A stretch of DNA of 64,000 bases. It comes from Malonomonas rubra DSM 5091 (GTDB lineage: Bacteria; Desulfobacterota; Desulfuromonadia; Desulfuromonadales; Geopsychrobacteraceae). The DNA is taken from NCBI RefSeq assembly GCF_900142125.1, contig NZ_FQZT01000008.1, positions 93,509 through 157,508 of the forward strand. The letters run 5' to 3'. Under the pieces are notes generated by a model. The model had not been told where the DNA came from. It did not search any database and saw nothing but the letters and a program-made list of their open reading frames with translations. The position numbers and the translations under genes were made by a program. Each line of letters opens with the position of its first letter. Position 1 is the first letter of the stretch. Shown piece by piece: positions 60,417 through 64,000 of this stretch.

Positions 60417-62273
60417 ATGGAAGAAACCTTAACGGCAGCGACAATTCAGGCGAAGGAAGAGCGGAGGAAGCTCAAGCTCGCCCAATTGATCTTTCGAATT
60501 GCCGTTATCTTCCTGTTCCCAATGGCAGCGATTGCCTACGCTCAAGGAAACCTCCGGCTGGCCATCGCTGACATCATCTGCCTGGCGATCATGGCATCGC
60601 TATTGATATTGCAGACGAAGGGGAAGGATCCGCGACTGATTGTCTACTCTGGCTCTGTCTTCTTTTCCCTGTTTTGCCTTTTCCTTTTCTTTACCGGTGG
60701 CGTGGATAACAGCGCCTATGTCTGGTTTTACGTATTCCCGCTGATTTCATCTTTTCTGCTGGGTGCGAAACGAGGCGCGATTACAGCATCGGCCTTGCTG
60801 GCAATCGCCTTGCTCTACACACTTTTCCCCGCTGCAATGCCAGAAGGTTTCGCCACCTACTCGAGCTCCCTGATGCTACGGTTTTTCCCGTCCATGCTGG
60901 TGGTTATCTTTTTTGCTTACCTGGCAGAGAAATCGCGTGAGCAATCCTATGCGGAATTGATGCAGATGGCGGATCAGCTGGTGGCAGAAAAACAAAAGGC
61001 AGAGCAGGCGACAACTGCAAAATCTGCTTTTCTGGCAAACATGAGCCATGAAATCAGAAATCCAATGGCTGCGATCATCGGTATGAACGAAATTCTTCTC
61101 AAAACCGACCTGACGGAGAGGCAACGCAAATTGCTCGATGTCGTGAAAAAGTCCTCTGACAGCCTTCTCGCCCTGCTGAATGACATTCTCGATCTGTCAA
61201 AGATCGAGGCAGGCCAGCTTGCCATCGACAAGCATGATTTCCGGCTGTCCGAGTTACTCAGTTCACTCTATGAGACAACTGAGCTGTCTGCCCGTGAAAA
61301 AGGCCTGACTTTGCACATACAGCATAACCTGCAAGGGCTGCCCGACAAGCTCTGCGGCGATGAATTGAGATTACGCCAGGTGTTACTGAACCTCATCAGC
61401 AACGCTATCAAGTTTACCCATCATGGAAGTGTCGACCTGCTTGTTCGCGAGCTGACGGCCTCTGAAAAACAGATCAGGCTAGAATTCAGCGTGACCGACA
61501 CAGGTATCGGCATTCCTCCTGAGAACCAGGATCTTATTTTTGCCAGTTTCAACCAGTCTGATTCCTCGACCGTACGGCGCTATGGTGGTTCAGGTCTTGG
61601 ATTGACAATCTGCAAGCAACTGGTCACGCTTATGGGGGGAAAGATATCTCTGACAAGTGAAAAGGACAAAGGCTCGACCTTCACTTTCGACATACTGCTG
61701 GAGCAAGCGAGCCAGGATGAGTCCGAAACGCATACCGACAGTGTCAGCAAAACCGATCAGGCTTTCAACTTCCTGGTTGCGGAAGATAACCTGATCAATC
61801 AGGAGCTGATCAAAACGATCCTGGCAGAAAGGGGACATCGGGTTCGAACGGCTATTAACGGTGAGAACTGCCTGGAGAAGCTGGCCGAAAACCCCTGCGA
61901 TATCCTCCTGATGGATATCCAGATGCCGGGCATGGACGGGCTCAGTGCCTGCCGTATCATAAGAGATGCCGAGCGCGGGCAACTGGCACACCCCTCACTA
62001 CCGAGCGACCTGCAAGCACAGCTCAATCAGCAGCTCGCAAACAGGCGGACCCCCATCAGCGCCATTACCGCCAATGCCATGAAAGGGGATCAGGAAGAAT
62101 GCCTGCAGGCCGGGATGGATGAATACCTGACCAAACCCTTCACCAGCAAACAGCTGTACAGGCTGCTGGACAAAATCATGATCGATTTCAGTTCTTCGCT
62201 GCCGGGTAAGCTTCCTGCAGCAGCCGCGACAGAGCAATCGCTGCAGGGGACAGGGAGCGGCCACGCAGGCTAG
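60417..62273 (+). CDS. Membrane hybrid histidine kinase
   Basis: The 618-residue protein has about six membrane helices (residues 20-175, a MASE-like input region). The HisKA domain carries His211 in [14 protein letters not shown], followed by HATPase ([21 protein letters not shown]) and a receiver with Asp500 in [13 protein letters not shown]. The receiver ends with [14 protein letters not shown]. It belongs to the BarA/ArcB-like hybrids. The gene runs 86 bases past the stop of the convergent LysR gene, so their 3' ends overlap. Confidence 0.92.
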   Translation: MEETLTAATIQAKEERRKLKLAQLIFRIAVIFLFPMAAIAYAQGNLRLAIADIICLAIMASLLILQTKGKDPRLIVYSGSVFFSLFCLFLFFTGGVDNSAYVWFYVFPLISSFLLGAKRGAITASALLAIALLYTLFPAAMPEGFATYSSSLMLRFFPSMLVVIFFAYLAEKSREQSYAELMQMADQLVAEKQKAEQATTAKSAFLANMSHEIRNPMAAIIGMNEILLKTDLTERQRKLLDVVKKSSDSLLALLNDILDLSKIEAGQLAIDKHDFRLSELLSSLYETTELSAREKGLTLHIQHNLQGLPDKLCGDELRLRQVLLNLISNAIKFTHHGSVDLLVRELTASEKQIRLEFSVTDTGIGIPPENQDLIFASFNQSDSSTVRRYGGSGLGLTICKQLVTLMGGKISLTSEKDKGSTFTFDILLEQASQDESETHTDSVSKTDQAFNFLVAEDNLINQELIKTILAERGHRVRTAINGENCLEKLAENPCDILLMDIQMPGMDGLSACRIIRDAERGQLAHPSLPSDLQAQLNQQLANRRTPISAITANAMKGDQEECLQAGMDEYLTKPFTSKQLYRLLDKIMIDFSSSLPGKLPAAAATEQSLQGTGSGHAG

Positions 62274-63093
62274 CCAGCCAGAACTTCCTTTCAACCCGCA
62301 TACCACCAACAGAAACCTGCCACAGGTCACCAGCTTCCAGCTCGTGGCGCACAGACAATTCTGAAACAAATGCACAACCGAAACCGGAGAGGACGACTTG
62401 TCGAACGCCCTCATTACTGCCAAGTCGAGCTGCTATCTGCAACTGCCCCGTATCAAAATTAATCCGCTGCAGCTCCCGTAATAATGCCTGTTCACTACCG
62501 GAACTTTTCTCCCGGACCACCATTGGCTGCTGCGTCAGATCGTTTAAAGAGATCATCCCTTTGCCATACCAGGGATGCTTTCTGCCGACAATCAGGACCA
62601 GGACATCACTGCCAAGCGGCAGGAATTCGAGCTTTTTGTTATCCGAGCGACCACCGACGACGGCGAGCTCCACTTCCGCACTCAGCAGGCTCTGCAGAAC
62701 CGTCTGGCTGTCGCCGCTCTGCATATTCAAAGAGACGCCAGGATAAGTTTGGGCCAGGCGGGGGAGAATCTCTGGTATCAGGTGATTTGCAGGGATGTTG
62801 CTTGCCCCGATCAACAAATCTCCTTCCGACAGACCATTGAAATTTGCCATCCCCTGATAAAGTTGATCGCGCTCCGCCAGAATCCGCCGAGCGTGACGCA
62901 GAAACACCTCGCCGCCCGGCGTCAGCAACGCTCCCTGCTGGGTTCGGTCAAACAATCTGGTGTCGACCTCATCCTCGAGGGCCGCAATGTGTTGGCTGAC
63001 TGTTGATTGGGTCAGGCAGATAATTTCAGCACCGCGGGAAAAACTCCCGGTTTCGGCAACAGCAACAAAAAGATCAAGCTGGCGCAGATTCAT
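62188..63093 (-). CDS. LysR-family transcriptional regulator
   Basis: The 301-residue protein has an N-terminal winged helix-turn-helix ([41 protein letters not shown]) and a periplasmic-binding-like effector domain (about residues 90-300). Its divergent neighbour is a periplasmic rhodanese. LysR genes next to rhodanese genes occur in sulfur and selenium metabolism, so that context fits. The ATG at 63093 has GGAGGAACT upstream; a longer frame to 63156 runs through the hairpin. The 3' end overlaps the hybrid kinase gene. Confidence 0.9.
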   Translation of the reverse strand: MNLRQLDLFVAVAETGSFSRGAEIICLTQSTVSQHIAALEDEVDTRLFDRTQQGALLTPGGEVFLRHARRILAERDQLYQGMANFNGLSEGDLLIGASNIPANHLIPEILPRLAQTYPGVSLNMQSGDSQTVLQSLLSAEVELAVVGGRSDNKKLEFLPLGSDVLVLIVGRKHPWYGKGMISLNDLTQQPMVVREKSSGSEQALLRELQRINFDTGQLQIAARLGSNEGVRQVVLSGFGCAFVSELSVRHELEAGDLWQVSVGGMRVERKFWLASLRGRSLSPAAIALSRLLQEAYPAAKN

Positions 63094-63106
63094 AGTTCCT
63101 CCATCG

Positions 63107-63135
63107 ATAAAAACGATCAACATGATCGTTTTTAT
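63107..63135 (-). promoter_or_regulatory. Perfect 13-bp inverted repeat in the LysR leader
   Basis: ATAAAAACGATCA at 63107-63119 is repeated inverted at 63123-63135 with a three-base loop. It lies 14 bases upstream of the LysR ATG and, read on the minus strand, ends in a T-rich stretch. It can form a stable RNA hairpin or bind a dimeric regulator. Confidence 0.6.
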
Positions 63136-63148
63136 AAAAAATATCCAT

Positions 63149-63166
63149 TTGACCAAATCTGGTCAA
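63149..63166. promoter_or_regulatory. LysR-type operator between LysR and rhodanese genes
   Basis: TTGACCA-AATC-TGGTCAA is a dyad with the T-N11-A arrangement that LysR proteins recognise. It lies between the divergent starts, about 63 bases from the rhodanese ATG and 56 from the LysR ATG. Confidence 0.6.
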
Positions 63167-63228
63167 GCCACATATATATCTGTACCCGTTCATAATCTAT
63201 TTTCACAGCCACATGAGAGGAAAGAAAA

Positions 63229-63648
63229 ATGAAAAAATCTTTTTTGCTGCTTTTAATCGTCCTGTTCTGCCTTCTTTCGCCAGCCTGGGCCGGATCCTAC
63301 CAGTACATCTCTTCTGCCGACACGCGAGATAACTTGAACAACAAGGTGCCGATGGCTTTAATCGATATTCAGGTTGAAGAAGAATTCAACCAACACCATC
63401 TACCGAACGCGTTGGCAACCTATGCCTACCCGGTCAAATCTGACGCAGACAAAAGCAGGATTGACGCGTTTCTGCCTCAACTGAAGGAATCTTCAGAGAT
63501 CGTCGTCGTTGTCTGCCCGCGCGGCGGTGGTGGAGCCAAACGCGCCTATGATCATCTGGAGAAGCAGGGGATCGCATCTGAACGCCTATTCATCCTCGAA
63601 AAAGGGCAGCAAGGCTGGCCTTACCCGGAGCTGCTTGCACAGAAATAG
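63229..63648 (+). CDS. Periplasmic rhodanese-like protein
   Basis: This 139-residue protein has a signal peptide (KKSFLLLLIVLFCLLSPAWA) and a single rhodanese domain. It has an early MALIDIQVEEEFNQHHLPNA and the active-site loop VVVCPRGGGGAKRA with the persulfide cysteine. It should bind or transfer sulfane sulfur in the periplasm. AGGAAAG precedes the ATG. The divergent LysR gene is the likely regulator. Confidence 0.88.
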   Translation: MKKSFLLLLIVLFCLLSPAWAGSYQYISSADTRDNLNNKVPMALIDIQVEEEFNQHHLPNALATYAYPVKSDADKSRIDAFLPQLKESSEIVVVVCPRGGGGAKRAYDHLEKQGIASERLFILEKGQQGWPYPELLAQK

Positions 63649-63717
63649 AACTACCGGCGCAGGCTTTTTTTTGAGAACAGTTGCTGTCACGTCCTAAAAT
63701 ACGTTGACAGTTTTTTC

Positions 63718-64000
63718 CTAAGCCACCTCCCCCATGGAGGTGGCTTTCTTATGTACTTCTTCCGGTGTTTGCATATTCAAACTAAGGTGTGGCCGTAAGC
63801 GGTTGTAAATAGCGACCGATTCTCGAACCAGGCCTTTCAGCTCTTGCAAATTACGGCATTTGTGGAGCAGAAACTCTTGCTTCAATATGCCGTTCACCCT
63901 TTCAGCCAAAGCATTCTGATAACAATCGTAACCATCTGTCATTGATGGCGTTATGCCATGACGCTTCAGTTCTTGCTGATAGACCCCTGAGCAATACTGT
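63718..64000 (-). mobile_element. IS3-family transposase, C-terminal part (runs off the window)
   Basis: The open minus-strand frame continues to the right edge and ends at TAG 63718-63720. It reads QYCSGVYQQELKRHGITPSM, then TDGYDCYQNALAERVNGILKQEFL, YNRLRPHLSLNM and TPEEVHKKA. The catalytic glutamate of the rve/DDE domain is in NALAERVNGILKQE. This is the end of IS3-type OrfB. The element's left part is outside the window, so intactness cannot be judged. The terminal inverted repeat should lie between 63680 and 63717. Confidence 0.88.
63720..63748. terminator. Hairpin at the IS transposase 3' end
   Basis: AAGCCACCTC and GAGGTGGCTT form a ten-pair stem within the last codons of the transposase. 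It could end transcripts entering the element from outside, here those of the rhodanese gene. Confidence 0.6.

Noticed and set aside
1..64000. tRNA, rRNA, CRISPR or prophage signatures
   Set aside because: I looked for TPsiC-loop-like GGTTCGAnnCC contexts, direct repeats with regular spacing, and phage genes. None was convincing.

Overview
The window looks like a chromosomal segment from a Gram-negative, respiratory, Geobacter/Desulfuromonas-like delta-proteobacterium (Desulfuromonadales). This is inferred from protein style, not from a database search. The signs are a chemoreceptor with a periplasmic c-type haem motif, several PAS and hybrid histidine kinases, ferredoxin and NapH-like iron-sulfur proteins, a caa3-type oxidase with a di-haem subunit II, a YeiP/EfpL-type EF-P paralogue, and moderately GC-rich coding with strong Shine-Dalgarno sites. 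I found no rRNA, tRNA, CRISPR array or replication origin. The only clear mobile element is the 3' part of an IS3-type transposase running off the right edge.

Layout. 0-9 kb: end of a membrane protein, a RelE/HigB-like protein, cardiolipin synthase, a TVP38/TMEM64 protein, a minus-strand CBS / NhaD-ArsB transporter / UPF0173 hydrolase group, and a 737-residue TIGR03546-TIGR03545-like fusion. 8.6-16.5 kb: DUF134, DUF302 and an Arg-Gly-rich protein behind a strong promoter with a perfect palindrome; bioA; a diguanylate cyclase; a DsrE-like protein; a CoA-acylating aldehyde dehydrogenase; and a TMEM64-flavin disulfide reductase fusion. 16.5-21.8 kb: a complete branched-chain amino acid ABC operon (livJ, livH, livM, livG, livF) with a structured leader. 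21.8-23.1 kb: a small accessory segment with two zinc-ribbon proteins, bounded on the right by a 21-bp copy of the livF 3' end. 23.1-43.5 kb: mostly housekeeping and hypothetical genes, including a haem-c chemoreceptor, ArfB, a GIDE/EF-hand protein with LemA and a J-domain protein, EfpL, a PstS-like protein, a Nudix hydrolase and a HerA-like ATPase.

43.6-45.6 kb: ilvB with a fully readable attenuation control region: promoter, a 20-residue Leu/Val-rich leader peptide, a terminator, and an upstream dyad of the PdhR/LldR (GntR family) type. 45.6-52.7 kb: a DUF985 cupin divergent from a radical SAM protein, a PAS hybrid kinase, and a minus-strand operon slyX-like / anchored rhodanese / MauE-DoxX / KamA-type radical SAM / NapH-like ferredoxin. 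52.8-58.3 kb: a tightly packed aerobic oxidase operon (SCO, subunits I, III, IV, II, then ctaB). 58.4-64 kb: a second PstS-like protein, a GcvR-like ACT protein, peptide deformylase, a hybrid kinase whose 3' end overlaps a convergent LysR gene, a periplasmic rhodanese divergent from LysR with two inverted repeats between them, and the IS3 fragment.

Themes. Branched-chain amino acid economy appears twice (import by liv, synthesis by ilvB). Thiol/rhodanese and redox functions recur (two rhodanese proteins, MauE, DsrE-like, disulfide reductase fusion). Several proteins are unusual fusions or have little-known domain orders. I saw no single obvious new defence system. The best candidates for undescribed biology are the RG-rich/DUF302/DUF134 cluster with its palindrome, the rhodanese-MauE-KamA-ferredoxin operon, the GIDE/EF-hand-LemA pair, and the untested leader RNAs upstream of livJ, the 737-residue fusion gene and the LysR gene.
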